Positions 38,120 through 46,558 of a stretch of 64,000 bases of DNA are shown piece by piece; positions within the stretch are counted from its first letter, which is position 1, and each line of letters starts with the position of its first letter. Source of the stretch: Acidobacteriota bacterium (lineage in GTDB: Bacteria > Acidobacteriota > Vicinamibacteria > Vicinamibacterales > SCN-69-37); contig CANIII010000009.1 in the NCBI GenBank assembly GCA_947467605.1, forward strand, positions 62,001 through 126,000, given 5' to 3'. The position numbers and the translations under genes are program-made. The notes below the pieces were generated by a model, which was not told the origin of the DNA, made no database searches, and saw nothing but the letters and a program-made list of their open reading frames with translations.

Positions 38120-38976
38120 TGACGCCTGTCATCGACGTCCACATCCACGTCCAGCCCTTTCACATGATGAAGCCGGACGTCCGCGAGACGTTCTGGAAGG
38201 GCAAGAAGGATCGTGCGGGTCTTGAGGCGTTGGCGGAGGATCCGAAAAGGCTCCTTGCGCAGATGGATGTCGACGGCATCGAGCAGGTTGGGCTCATCAA
38301 CTACGTCAGTCCGGATCTGATGGGTTTCACGGACGACTGCAACGAGTGGATTCTGAAATATGCCTCGGCGGCGCCGGATCGGCTGTTGGCGTTTGGGTCC
38401 GTGCACCCGGGTTTCACGGACGACGTGGCCGGACGGGCATCACAACTCGTCGACAAGGGCGTGCGGGCGTTCAAAGTGCATCCACCGCATCAGCAGTTTG
38501 AAGCCAACGCCTATCTCGGTCCGCTGCCGCAGCTGTCGGAGTTGTATCAGGTGGCACAGGATGCCGGGCTGCCGGTCACTGTTCATACCGGGACGTCAAT
38601 CTTCCCGGGTGCGCGAAGCCGGCTCGGTAATCCGATGGACGTCGATGACGTGGCCGTGGACTTTCCGAAGTTGAAGATCCTCCTCGCGCATGGCGGTCGT
38701 CCGCTGTGGATGGAAGAGGCGTTCTTTGTTGTGCGCCGGCATCCGAATGTGTTTCTCGAGTTGTCGGGGATTCCGCCGCAGCGTCTGCTTGAGTGGTTTC
38801 CGCGCCTCGAGGAACTGGCCCCGAAGACGGTGTGGGGCACCGACTGGCCGAGCCCAGGCATTTCGTCGTTGCGCAAGAACGTCGATGAATTTCTGACCTT
38901 GCCGCTCAGTGATGCAGCGAAGTCGGCGATCCTGCACGAGAATGCGCGCCGTGTGTTTTCTTCCGTGAAACGGTAA
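38119..38976 (+). CDS. ACMSD-type amidohydrolase/decarboxylase
   Basis: The 285-residue TIM-barrel protein belongs to the amidohydrolase_2 group that includes 2-amino-3-carboxymuconate-6-semialdehyde decarboxylase and gamma-resorcylate decarboxylase. The HxH motif is in VIDVHIHV near the N-terminus. VHTGTS, LAHGGRP and GTDWPSPG supply the further His and Asp ligands. It starts at GTG 38119, overlapping the aldehyde dehydrogenase stop by one base, so the two are translated together. The substrate is not determined; decarboxylation of an aminomuconate or hydrolysis of a ring-cleavage product would fit the operon. Confidence 0.78.
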   Translation: MTPVIDVHIHVQPFHMMKPDVRETFWKGKKDRAGLEALAEDPKRLLAQMDVDGIEQVGLINYVSPDLMGFTDDCNEWILKYASAAPDRLLAFGSVHPGFTDDVAGRASQLVDKGVRAFKVHPPHQQFEANAYLGPLPQLSELYQVAQDAGLPVTVHTGTSIFPGARSRLGNPMDVDDVAVDFPKLKILLAHGGRPLWMEEAFFVVRRHPNVFLELSGIPPQRLLEWFPRLEELAPKTVWGTDWPSPGISSLRKNVDEFLTLPLSDAAKSAILHENARRVFSSVKR

Positions 38977-40179
38977 ATGTCCGCATCGTTGCGCGCCGGC
39001 TGGCGCGACGGTCTGTTGGCGTGGAGCCTCTGCTTCGCCCCCCGGCTTGCGTTGTTCGTGGCCGCTTGGCCGACCGTGCGGCTCGACAGCTCGAGTGTGC
39101 AGTTTCTGAACGGCACGCTGATCACCGACCTCAGCACGCCGATGTGGCCGCCGGCCTACGAAGCGTTCGCCGAAGTGCTGTGGCGTCTCGTAGGCGGCAA
39201 TCTGTTTGCGTTCGGCGTCGGACATCTGGCGGTGCACGCGCTGGTGGGCGTCTTCGTCCTGAGCGTCTGCCGCTCGTTGCAATTGTCGATGCGCGCGAGT
39301 TGGCTGGCGGTGCTGGCGACGGCGCTGCTGCCGTACTACGTCTCGGCGTCGATCACGCAGGTGGACATCGGCGTGCTGGTATCGGTCGCGGCCGCATTCA
39401 CTGCGGCCATGTGCCGCTGGCGGCTGTCGCAGCCGCGCCCGTCGCACATCCTTTCGACGGGTGCGATGGCCATGCTGCTGTTTCTCACGCGGGCCAATGC
39501 GCTGACGATGATTGTCGCTGTGTATGCGGTGGTCCTCTACCGCCCGGGTCATCAGCAGCGCCGGAACGTGCTCGCCTCGGCAGCCGTCCTGCTGGTGTTG
39601 CTCTGTGTGTGGAGCACGGTGACGGAGATCCGCTTCGGCGCATTTACGCCGTTCCCGGCGAATGTGGGATCGAATCTTTGGGTCGGCAACCACACAGGCG
39701 TGGAGGTGACGCTCGCGAGCCGGTCGTTTAACCCGACTGACGTGTCAGGGCCGCAGCCGCCCAGTGATCCGTTCTATGACGCCGATGCTGTGGCCACCCG
39801 CGCGGCAAAGGAGTTCATGTGGGCCCACCCGGGCGAAACGGTCATGAATGCGGTTCGCAAGGGCCGGCGGTACTTTGACTGGCGCCTCGACGCGCTCAAT
39901 CCGCATTCCACGCTGCAGGAGTGGGCGTATTCGGCGCCGTACCTGCTGATGTTGGTGCTGGGGGCCGTGGGCGCGCGAGAGTGCTGGCGGACCAATCGGG
40001 TCGCCGTGGCGGTGATCAGCGCCGTCGTATTCGGCTACCTGGCACCGCATCTGGTGGCCTACGGGATGATTCGACATCGGATGTCCGTGGAGTGGGCCAT
40101 GCTGATCATGGCGGCCGTCGGCGCGGATGTGTTGGCGCGCGCGGCCTCGACGACATATTCTCTACGTCTCGATGACTGA
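38977..40179 (+). CDS. Multi-pass membrane protein, glycosyltransferase family 39-like
   Basis: The 400-residue protein has about eight to ten hydrophobic segments and an early acidic residue in the first periplasmic loop (TLITDLSTP), resembling PMT/ArnT-type lipid-linked sugar transferases. A soluble part near residues 225-300 is followed by further membrane segments. It begins directly after the amidohydrolase stop and overlaps the next gene by eight bases, so it is embedded in the catabolic operon although it has no obvious catabolic role. Transport cannot be excluded. Confidence 0.6.
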   Translation: MSASLRAGWRDGLLAWSLCFAPRLALFVAAWPTVRLDSSSVQFLNGTLITDLSTPMWPPAYEAFAEVLWRLVGGNLFAFGVGHLAVHALVGVFVLSVCRSLQLSMRASWLAVLATALLPYYVSASITQVDIGVLVSVAAAFTAAMCRWRLSQPRPSHILSTGAMAMLLFLTRANALTMIVAVYAVVLYRPGHQQRRNVLASAAVLLVLLCVWSTVTEIRFGAFTPFPANVGSNLWVGNHTGVEVTLASRSFNPTDVSGPQPPSDPFYDADAVATRAAKEFMWAHPGETVMNAVRKGRRYFDWRLDALNPHSTLQEWAYSAPYLLMLVLGAVGARECWRTNRVAVAVISAVVFGYLAPHLVAYGMIRHRMSVEWAMLIMAAVGADVLARAASTTYSLRLDD

Positions 40180-41341
40180 CGGCCTGCTCGCCTGGCGCGC
40201 TGAATTCCCAATTCTTGAGACCTGCACGTACCTGGTCAGTCATTCGCTGGGGGCCATGCCGCGCGGGGTGCGCGACGAATTGCGCCAGTTTGCTGATGAA
40301 TGGGACCACCGCGGCGTCCGAGCGTGGCATGAAGGCTGGTGGGAACTCGGCCGCGAAACCGGCAATCTGCTCGCACCGATCCTTGGCGTGGCGCGCGACA
40401 CGATCACCATGCATCAGAACGCGACCGTCGCTCAGCTCATCGCCGCGTCGTGTCTCTCGTTTGATGGTCCCCGCCGGAAGATCGTGCTGCAGGATCTCGA
40501 TTTTCCGACCAACCACTACCTGTTCGAAGGGTTCCGACGGCAGGGGGCGGAGATCATCTATGTGCCGTCCGACAATCGCGTGCGCGCGCCGATCGATCGG
40601 CTCGTCGATGCGATCGATGAACAGACGGCGCTTGTGCCGATCTCGCTGGTCCTGTTCCGTAGCGCGTGCCTGCAGGACGTCCGCGCCGTTATCGAGAAAG
40701 CGCATCGCGTCGGCGCGCTCGTCATTCTCGACATCTATCAGGCCGCCGGCACCATTCCCCTCGATCTCGCTGCGCTCAACACCGACTTTGCCGTCGGCGG
40801 ATCCGTGAAGTGGCTCTGCGGCGGTCCGGGCGCCGGCTACCTCTATGTGCGGCCGGATCTGATTCCTCGACTCAAGCCCGCCAACGTAGGATGGGCGGGC
40901 CACGCGTCGCCGTTTGGATTTGAAACCGGCGAGATTCGCTACGCCGAGGGTGTCGAGCGCTTCCAGAGCGGCACGCCGAACATTCCCGCGCTGTACTCCG
41001 CGCGCGCCGGCTACAAGATCGTTGGCCAGATCGGCGTGACCGCGATTCGAGAGAAATCGTTGCGCTTGACTCGGCGCTTGATGGATGCCGCCGCGCAGCA
41101 CGGCTGGGCGCTCAATACGCCGGATCGCGACGCGGAACGCGGGGGCTCGGTCGTCATCGACGTGCCGAACGGCGCGGCCGTCACTCAGCAACTGATTGCG
41201 CGTGGTGTGATCGTCGATCACCGGCCCGATGCCGGCATCCGTATGGCGCCGCATTTCTATTCCACCGCTGATGAAGTGGATGAAGCGGTGGAACTGCTCG
41301 AAGAGCTTTCAACCGTGAAGCACGTGACGGACGTGAAGTAG
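40172..41341 (+). CDS. Kynureninase-like PLP-dependent enzyme (aminotransferase class V fold)
   Basis: The 389-residue protein resembles kynureninase. VLQDLDFPTNHYLFEG, LVILDIYQAAGTIPLD and the Schiff-base Lys213 in GGSVKWLCGGPGAGYLYVR match that family closely. Kynureninase cleaves kynurenine to anthranilate and alanine; a related C-C or C-S bond cleavage is possible. It sits between the membrane gene and the hydroxyacyl-CoA dehydrogenase in the box operon. ATG 40172 lies eight bases inside the previous reading frame and gives the expected N-terminus. Confidence 0.8.
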   Translation: MTDGLLAWRAEFPILETCTYLVSHSLGAMPRGVRDELRQFADEWDHRGVRAWHEGWWELGRETGNLLAPILGVARDTITMHQNATVAQLIAASCLSFDGPRRKIVLQDLDFPTNHYLFEGFRRQGAEIIYVPSDNRVRAPIDRLVDAIDEQTALVPISLVLFRSACLQDVRAVIEKAHRVGALVILDIYQAAGTIPLDLAALNTDFAVGGSVKWLCGGPGAGYLYVRPDLIPRLKPANVGWAGHASPFGFETGEIRYAEGVERFQSGTPNIPALYSARAGYKIVGQIGVTAIREKSLRLTRRLMDAAAQHGWALNTPDRDAERGGSVVIDVPNGAAVTQQLIARGVIVDHRPDAGIRMAPHFYSTADEVDEAVELLEELSTVKHVTDVK

Positions 41342-41353
41342 GATTTTCGAAAA

Positions 41354-42205
41354 ATGATGAAGATACAGACAGTGACCGTGCTTGGCGCCGGGACGATGGG
41401 GCATGGGATTGCCCATGGGGCGATCACCTCAGGATTTGAGACACGGCTCTTCGATGTGTCGGACGTGCAGCTGGCCAAGGCGCGCGGTCAGATCGAAGCG
41501 ATTCTCAAGAAGAGTGTCGAGCTCGGCAAGCTGGCGACCAACGACGTCGATGCCGCGATGTCGCGATTGACCACCACCTCCGATGTCGGGTCTGCGCTCG
41601 CCGGTACGGAGTTTGTGATTGAGGCCGCGCCTGAGAAGGTCGACCTCAAGGTGAAACTCTTTGCTGACATCGAAGCCCACGCGCCCGCCACGGCCGTCGT
41701 CGCCACGAATACTTCGGCGCTGAGCATCACAGAGATCGCCGGCACGCTGTCGCAGCCGTCACGCGTCGGCGGCATGCACTTCTTCAATCCCGTGCACAAG
41801 ATGAAACTCATCGAGATCGTCCGTGCGCTGGAAAGCAGCGAGGCGACGCTCGAGACCATCGAGGCCGTGTCGCGTGCGATGGGGAAAGAGACGGTGCTCG
41901 TGCGCGAGGCGCCGGGCTTCATCACGACACGGGTCAACGCGTCGATCGGCAACGAGGCGTTCTACATGCTCATGGAAGGTGTAGCGTCCGCATGTGATAT
42001 CGACAAGGCCTTGAAGCTCGGGCTGAATCATCCGATGGGGCCGTTCGAGCTCGTCGATCTGGTCGGGCTCGACACGCGGTTGAGCATCCTGGAGTATTTG
42101 CACAAAAGCATGGGCGAAAAGTACCGGCCGTGTCCATTGCTCGCGCAGTATGTGAAGGCTGGCCGGCTGGGCAAGAAAGTGGGCAGGGGGGTCTATGAGT
42201 ACTGA
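41354..42205 (+). CDS. 3-hydroxyacyl-CoA dehydrogenase
   Basis: The 283-residue enzyme has the NAD-binding GAGTMGHGIA at its N-terminus, and MHFFNPVHKMKLIEIV, which holds the catalytic His. APGFITTRVN and LNHPMGPFELVDLVGLD complete the family pattern (3-hydroxybutyryl-CoA or 3-hydroxyadipyl-CoA dehydrogenase). In the box pathway it would oxidise 3-hydroxyadipyl-CoA to 3-oxoadipyl-CoA before thiolysis. No thiolase is in the window. Its end overlaps the GH109-like gene by 11 bases. Confidence 0.92.
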   Translation: MMKIQTVTVLGAGTMGHGIAHGAITSGFETRLFDVSDVQLAKARGQIEAILKKSVELGKLATNDVDAAMSRLTTTSDVGSALAGTEFVIEAAPEKVDLKVKLFADIEAHAPATAVVATNTSALSITEIAGTLSQPSRVGGMHFFNPVHKMKLIEIVRALESSEATLETIEAVSRAMGKETVLVREAPGFITTRVNASIGNEAFYMLMEGVASACDIDKALKLGLNHPMGPFELVDLVGLDTRLSILEYLHKSMGEKYRPCPLLAQYVKAGRLGKKVGRGVYEY

Positions 42206-43556
42206 TCGCAAGGAACTCGACCGTCGTGAATTTCTCAAAGTGGGCGGCGCGGCCGCGGTGACTGGCGCGATTGTGGCCGGTCGTGAGGCCGTGGGCGCGG
42301 CGCCGCAGCAGAGCTACAGCAAATGGCCATTTGCCGTGGCGCCGATCCCGATGGTCCGCATCGGGTTTGTCGGTGTGGGGCTGCAGGGCACCAGCCATGT
42401 CGAGAATCTGGTGCAGATTCCCGGCTGCCGCGTGACCGCGATCTGTGACGTCGACAAAGCGCGAATCGCGATTGCCAGCAAGGTGATCACCGACGCCGGA
42501 CACCCGGCGCCCAAGGTCTATGACCGCGGCCCGCGCGACTTCGAGCGGCTGTGCGAGACCGAGGAACTCGATCTGGTCTACACCGCCACGCCATGGGAAT
42601 GGCACGTGCCGGTCATGCTCGCGGCGATGAAGAACGGCAAGCACGCGGCCACCGAAGTGCCGGCCGCGATGTCGGTTGACGACTGCTGGGCCATGGTCGA
42701 AGCGGCTGAGAAATATCAGAAGCACTGCGTGCTGCAGGAGAACTGCAACTACGACCGTCCCGAGATGATGGTCTACAACATTGTTCGTCAGGGGTTGCTC
42801 GGTGAAGTGATTCACGCGGAGGGCGCCTATCTGCACGACTTGCGCTCGATCAAGTTCGAAGATCGGAGCGAGGGCCTGTGGCGCCGCGCGTGGGCGACGA
42901 AGGTGAACGGCAACCTGTATCCGACGCACGGGCTCGGGCCGATCGCCAACTGCCTCGACAACAATCGCGGCGACCGATTCGACTACATGGTCTCGATGAG
43001 CGGCCCCTCACACGGGCTGCAGGATTGGCGCAAGGAACACGTCGCGGCCGATTCACCGAAGCAGAACGAGAAATACGTCTGCGGCGACATCAATCTGTCG
43101 CTCATTAAGATGCAGAGCGGCAAGACCGTTATCGTGCAGCACTCAACGAACCTCCCGCGCCCGTACAGCCGGATCAATCTCGTGCAGGGCACGAAGGGCC
43201 TGTTCATGGGCTACCCGAACCGTCTTTACATTGAAGGGAAGAGCCCGCGCAAGGACGTGTTCGAGAACATCGATGTGCCGAAGTCGCCGTATCAGCATCC
43301 CTTGTGGGCAGAGATCGAGCAGAAGGCGGCGGGCGCGGGGCACGGTGGCATGGACTTCATTGAAGACTATCGACTGATCAAGTGTCTCAACGAAGGGAAG
43401 CCAACCGATTTCAACGTGTACGACGCAGCGTCCATCAGTGCGGTGGTGGGTCTGAGTGTGCAGTCGGTCGCGAAGAACGGTCAGCCCGTGTCGTTCCCCG
43501 ATTTTACCCGCGGCAAGTGGAAGACCTCCGCGCCGTGGGAGATCGTTCGCGCCTGA
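42195..43556 (+). CDS. Tat-exported GH109-like/Gfo-Idh-MocA family protein
   Basis: The 453-residue protein has a twin-arginine signal (DRREFLKVGGAAAVTGAIVA) and a Rossmann-fold NAD-binding domain (IGFVGVGLQGTSHVENL). LDLVYTATPWEWHVPVMLAA and YPTHGLGPIANCLD follow, as in GH109. GH109 enzymes are NAD-dependent alpha-N-acetylgalactosaminidases that export with bound NAD, which suits a Tat signal. It overlaps the hydroxyacyl-CoA dehydrogenase gene by 11 bases and is followed four bases later by a sugar nucleotidyltransferase. Gfo/Idh/MocA oxidoreductases of other specificity cannot be excluded. Confidence 0.8.
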   Translation: MSTDRKELDRREFLKVGGAAAVTGAIVAGREAVGAAPQQSYSKWPFAVAPIPMVRIGFVGVGLQGTSHVENLVQIPGCRVTAICDVDKARIAIASKVITDAGHPAPKVYDRGPRDFERLCETEELDLVYTATPWEWHVPVMLAAMKNGKHAATEVPAAMSVDDCWAMVEAAEKYQKHCVLQENCNYDRPEMMVYNIVRQGLLGEVIHAEGAYLHDLRSIKFEDRSEGLWRRAWATKVNGNLYPTHGLGPIANCLDNNRGDRFDYMVSMSGPSHGLQDWRKEHVAADSPKQNEKYVCGDINLSLIKMQSGKTVIVQHSTNLPRPYSRINLVQGTKGLFMGYPNRLYIEGKSPRKDVFENIDVPKSPYQHPLWAEIEQKAAGAGHGGMDFIEDYRLIKCLNEGKPTDFNVYDAASISAVVGLSVQSVAKNGQPVSFPDFTRGKWKTSAPWEIVRA

Positions 43557-43560
43557 GGCG

Positions 43561-44391
43561 ATGACGACACACGCCGCCACCGTGCACCGCGCGCTCGTGC
43601 TGGCACGAGGCGCGGGCACGCGCATGCGCGCGCCGGAAGACCTCGCGTCGCTCTCGGCCGCACAGCAGCAGGCTGCGGCCGCCGGCCACAAGGCGTTGAT
43701 GCCGATTGGCGAGCGCCCCTTCCTCGACTTCGTCCTGAAGGCACTGACAGACGCCGGCATCACAGAGGTCGGGCTCGTCGTCGCACCGGACCATCAGGCG
43801 ATGCGCGCCGCATACCCGGACGATCGCGGGCCGGGCGGAGTGCCGCTGTCGTGGTTGGTGCAGGCGGAGCCAAAGGGCACGGCCAATGCGGTGCTTGCCG
43901 CAAGGGCGTGGGCCAGCGACGCCGGGTTTCTCGTGATGAACGGAGACAACCTCTATCCCGTGCCGGCGCTGCAGGCGCTGATGAGTCTCAACGGACCCGG
44001 CCTCGCAGGGTTCGACCGCGCCAGTCTCGTCGCAACCGGCAACATTCCCGCTGACCGCGTCGCCGCATTTGCGCTTCTGAATGTAGACGCCGAAGGGCGG
44101 CTGCGGCAGATTCTGGAAAAGCCCGACATTGCAGAGATTGAGCGCGCTGGCGAACACGCGTTGATCAGCATGAACCTCTGGCGTTTTGATGCGCGCATCT
44201 TCGATGCGTGCCGGGATGTCGCGCCGTCGTTACGCGGTGAACATGAACTGCCGTCCGCCGTCATGGGCGCAGTCGCTGCGGGAGCGGCATTTACCGTCGT
44301 GCCGGCGCTCGGACCGGTTCTGGATCTCTCAAGCCGCGGTGATGTGGCGGAAGTCACGCGACGACTGCTGTCCGCGGTGCCAACGGCATGA
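43561..44391 (+). CDS. Sugar-1-phosphate nucleotidyltransferase
   Basis: The 276-residue protein has a nucleotidyltransferase fold. LVLARGAGTRMR replaces the usual L-A-G-G-x-G-T-R-L block with Arg at the second Gly. GHKALMPIGERPFLDFVLKA, EPKGTANAVLAA and the metal-binding NGDNLYP follow. Such enzymes make NDP-sugars from sugar 1-phosphates. It lies between a GH109-like gene and a galactokinase-family gene, with which it overlaps (ATGA), so UDP-GalNAc or UDP-hexose formation is a reasonable guess. A 20-residue insertion after the first motif (DLASLSAAQQQAAAAG) is unusual. Confidence 0.75.
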   Translation: MTTHAATVHRALVLARGAGTRMRAPEDLASLSAAQQQAAAAGHKALMPIGERPFLDFVLKALTDAGITEVGLVVAPDHQAMRAAYPDDRGPGGVPLSWLVQAEPKGTANAVLAARAWASDAGFLVMNGDNLYPVPALQALMSLNGPGLAGFDRASLVATGNIPADRVAAFALLNVDAEGRLRQILEKPDIAEIERAGEHALISMNLWRFDARIFDACRDVAPSLRGEHELPSAVMGAVAAGAAFTVVPALGPVLDLSSRGDVAEVTRRLLSAVPTA

Positions 44392-45710
44392 GCGTGCTGA
44401 CGCGCGACAACGTGCTCGAGATTAAGACAGAGCTCCGGGCCCGCGTCGAGCGGATACTGGTGGCCAATGACGTCATGTCGGCGCTGCGCTGGTGGTGGGT
44501 ACCGGGCCGCGTCGAGGTCTTCGGCAAGCACACCGACTATGGCGGTGGCCCGTCGTTGATGGGCGCATTGCCGCGCGGTTTTCTGATGGCGGGCGCACCG
44601 CGCACCGATCACCGCCTTCGTATCTTCGATGCGGGCGATGGCTCACGGTTTGAACTGGATCTGTCCACAGGACAGACGATGCCGGCCCAGGTGACCGGGT
44701 GGCGACGCTACGCCAACATTCTCGCGCGACGCCTTGCGCGCGACTTTCCGGGCGCCTCGCTCGGCGCCGATCTGGCACTCGCCAGCGATTTGCCGCGCGC
44801 GTCCGGGATGAGCAGCTCCTCGGCACTCGTCGTCGGTCTGTCGCATGCACTCGTGCGGATGAGTGGTCTTGATCGCCGCGAAGACTGGCATGCCGCCATC
44901 CCGTCGTCGGTCGATCGCAGCGGCTATTTCGCGTGTCTCGAAAATGGTTTGCCGTTCGGGGCGTTCCCCGGCGACGGTGGCCTCGGGACGTTTGGCGGCA
45001 GCGAAGACCAGACGGCCATCGTCTGTTGTCAGCCCGGGCATCTCTCGCAGTTCAGCTACATGCCGGTGCGTCATTGGCGCGACGTGGCGGTGCCGGCGTC
45101 CTGGTCGTTTGTGTTGCTCTCAAGTGGCATCGCCGCCGAGAAGGCCGGTCGCGCGCAAGCGCAGTACAACCGCGCGTCTCTCGGCGTGCGCGCGTTGATC
45201 GATCTCTGGCGTGCGCATATCGGGCCGCTCGGATCGCTGACCGAAGTGCTGTCAGCCGATCCGGAGGCGGAATCGCGTCTCGGCGCGGTGATCGATCAAC
45301 ACGCGAGCGGGGAGTGGCCGCCCGAGGTGTTGCACGTGCGCCTGCGTCATTTTGCGCGCGAACGCCCGCGTGTGGCGGAGGCGGCCGATGCTTTTGCCGG
45401 GGCTGACCGCACGCGCGTCGGTGCGCTGGCTGCGGCGTCGCATCACGACGCGGATACGCTGCTGCAGAATCAGCTGCCCGAGACGAACGCGCTCGTCGCA
45501 TTGGCGTTGGAGCGCGGCGCGTTCGCCGCCAGCGCCTTCGGCGCCGGCTTCGGCGGCAGTGTGTGGGCTTTGGTCGATTCCGTCGATCCGGTTGCGACGA
45601 CGACGTTTGGCGAGGAGTGGATGACGGCCTACCGCGCCGCGTTTCCCGAGCGCACGGCCCTGTCGAGCTGGTTCGCCGCGAGGCCCGCGGCGCCGCTGAC
45701 AGATATCTAA
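44388..45710 (+). CDS. Galactokinase-family GHMP sugar kinase
   Basis: The 440-residue protein has the galactokinase signature PGRVEVFGKHTDYGGG, the ATP-binding GHMP block LPRASGMSSSSALVVGLSHA and the C-terminal GAGFGGSVWALV. It phosphorylates a hexose at C1. The Glu of the usual (N/D)-L-I-G-E-H-T-D motif is replaced by Lys (FGKHTDY), which may change the sugar specificity. Four-base overlap with the nucleotidyltransferase gene indicates coupled synthesis. The pair could convert a sugar freed by the GH109-like protein to a nucleotide sugar. A hairpin at 45719-45738 ends the run. Confidence 0.82.
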   Translation: MSVLTRDNVLEIKTELRARVERILVANDVMSALRWWWVPGRVEVFGKHTDYGGGPSLMGALPRGFLMAGAPRTDHRLRIFDAGDGSRFELDLSTGQTMPAQVTGWRRYANILARRLARDFPGASLGADLALASDLPRASGMSSSSALVVGLSHALVRMSGLDRREDWHAAIPSSVDRSGYFACLENGLPFGAFPGDGGLGTFGGSEDQTAIVCCQPGHLSQFSYMPVRHWRDVAVPASWSFVLLSSGIAAEKAGRAQAQYNRASLGVRALIDLWRAHIGPLGSLTEVLSADPEAESRLGAVIDQHASGEWPPEVLHVRLRHFARERPRVAEAADAFAGADRTRVGALAAASHHDADTLLQNQLPETNALVALALERGAFAASAFGAGFGGSVWALVDSVDPVATTTFGEEWMTAYRAAFPERTALSSWFAARPAAPLTDI

Positions 45711-45718
45711 ATCGTTCG

Positions 45719-45738
45719 GCCGGACCTTCAGGTCCGGC
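45719..45738. terminator. Hairpin between convergent kinase and cupredoxin genes
   Basis: GCCGGACC (45719-45726) and GGTCCGGC (45731-45738) form a perfect eight-base stem with a TTCA loop, between stops at 45710 and 45744. It has the look of a REP-like hairpin and probably acts as a bidirectional terminator. Confidence 0.6.
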
Positions 45739-45743
45739 GAGGA

Positions 45744-46151
45744 TCATTTGATCGTGATCTTCCCCTGAAACTTCGTATTCGACGCGTCGTCGTGATCGTG
45801 GTACCCGCAGGTGCGGACGGTGGTCATGTTGCTGGTTTCGATCTGGCGGCCAGCGGCCAAAAATCCGACGGAGTTGATGGGCGGGCAGTCGGTGTGTTCC
45901 GGGTGCGGGTCGGCGGTCATGTTGTGGGAGCGCGAGTCGTTGTTGATGAACAGGACGCGGCTGCCCTGAGTGATCTCGATGTTGTTCGGGCTCACGCCGG
46001 CCGATGTAATCGTGATGGTGTTGGTCACGACCGCGGTCGACAGCGTCGGCGAGGTCGGCGTGGAGGAGGACGAGGAGCTGCCGCCGCACGCCAGAGTGGC
46101 GAGGGCCGCGCCCAGCAGGCAGAGACGGGGCAGGTGCGTCAGAGTGCGCAT
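45744..46151 (-). CDS. Cupredoxin-like lipoprotein
   Basis: The 135-residue protein has a lipoprotein signal with lipobox LACG, then a Ser/Thr-rich linker. A small beta-barrel follows with NNIEITQGSRVLFINNDSRS before the first His (SHNM) and TCGYHDHDD near the end. His, Cys and a second His in this order fit a type 1 copper site; an axial Met is not obvious. The role would be periplasmic electron transfer or copper handling. The start at 46151 was chosen for the signal peptide; the frame continues upstream without meaning. Confidence 0.78.
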   Translation of the reverse strand: MRTLTHLPRLCLLGAALATLACGGSSSSSSTPTSPTLSTAVVTNTITITSAGVSPNNIEITQGSRVLFINNDSRSHNMTADPHPEHTDCPPINSVGFLAAGRQIETSNMTTVRTCGYHDHDDASNTKFQGKITIK

Positions 46152-46229
46152 GGTCAATTGTAGTGGCTGAATAGACCGCCCGGCCCGGCCTCGGGTTACA
46201 ATGTCCCAGCGATTTTCACAGGAGAAAGA

Positions 46230-46490
46230 ATGGCGTACATCATTACGGAACCCTGCATCGGCACCAAGGACACCGCCTGCGTGGATGTGTGTCCGGTCGA
46301 CTGCATTCACCCACGGAAAGACGAAGCGGAATTTGCCGCGGCGGCCCAGCTCTTCATTCATCCCGACGAGTGCATCGATTGCGGCGCCTGCGTGCCGGCG
46401 TGCCCGGTCGAAGCGATCTTCGCTCTCGATGAGGTTCCGGAGAAGTGGAAGAGCTTCATCACGGTCAACAACGCGCATTACGGCAAGTAA
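46230..46490 (+). CDS. Ferredoxin, two-cluster (7Fe/8Fe) type
   Basis: The 86-residue protein has two cluster motifs. The first is CIGTKDTACVDVCPVDC, whose long spacer suggests a 3Fe-4S or modified cluster. The second is the standard CIDCGACVPACPVEA. This matches FdxA-type ferredoxins. AGGAGAAAG lies just before ATG 46230, and TACAAT at 46197-46202 may be the -10 box. It could feed electrons to a number of oxidoreductases; whether it serves BoxB, which lacks a nearby reductase, is unknown. Confidence 0.92.
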   Translation: MAYIITEPCIGTKDTACVDVCPVDCIHPRKDEAEFAAAAQLFIHPDECIDCGACVPACPVEAIFALDEVPEKWKSFITVNNAHYGK

Positions 46491-46558
46491 CACCACACTC
46501 CTGGACGTCCCGGCTGAGGTGGTCTGCCACCCGCCGGTGACGACTGGGACCCGCGCCC

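Noticed and set aside
46230..46490. Ferredoxin as the missing BoxA
   Set aside because: BoxA needs a C-terminal flavin reductase domain after its ferredoxin part. This 86-residue protein has only the ferredoxin and is separated from the box run by other genes.
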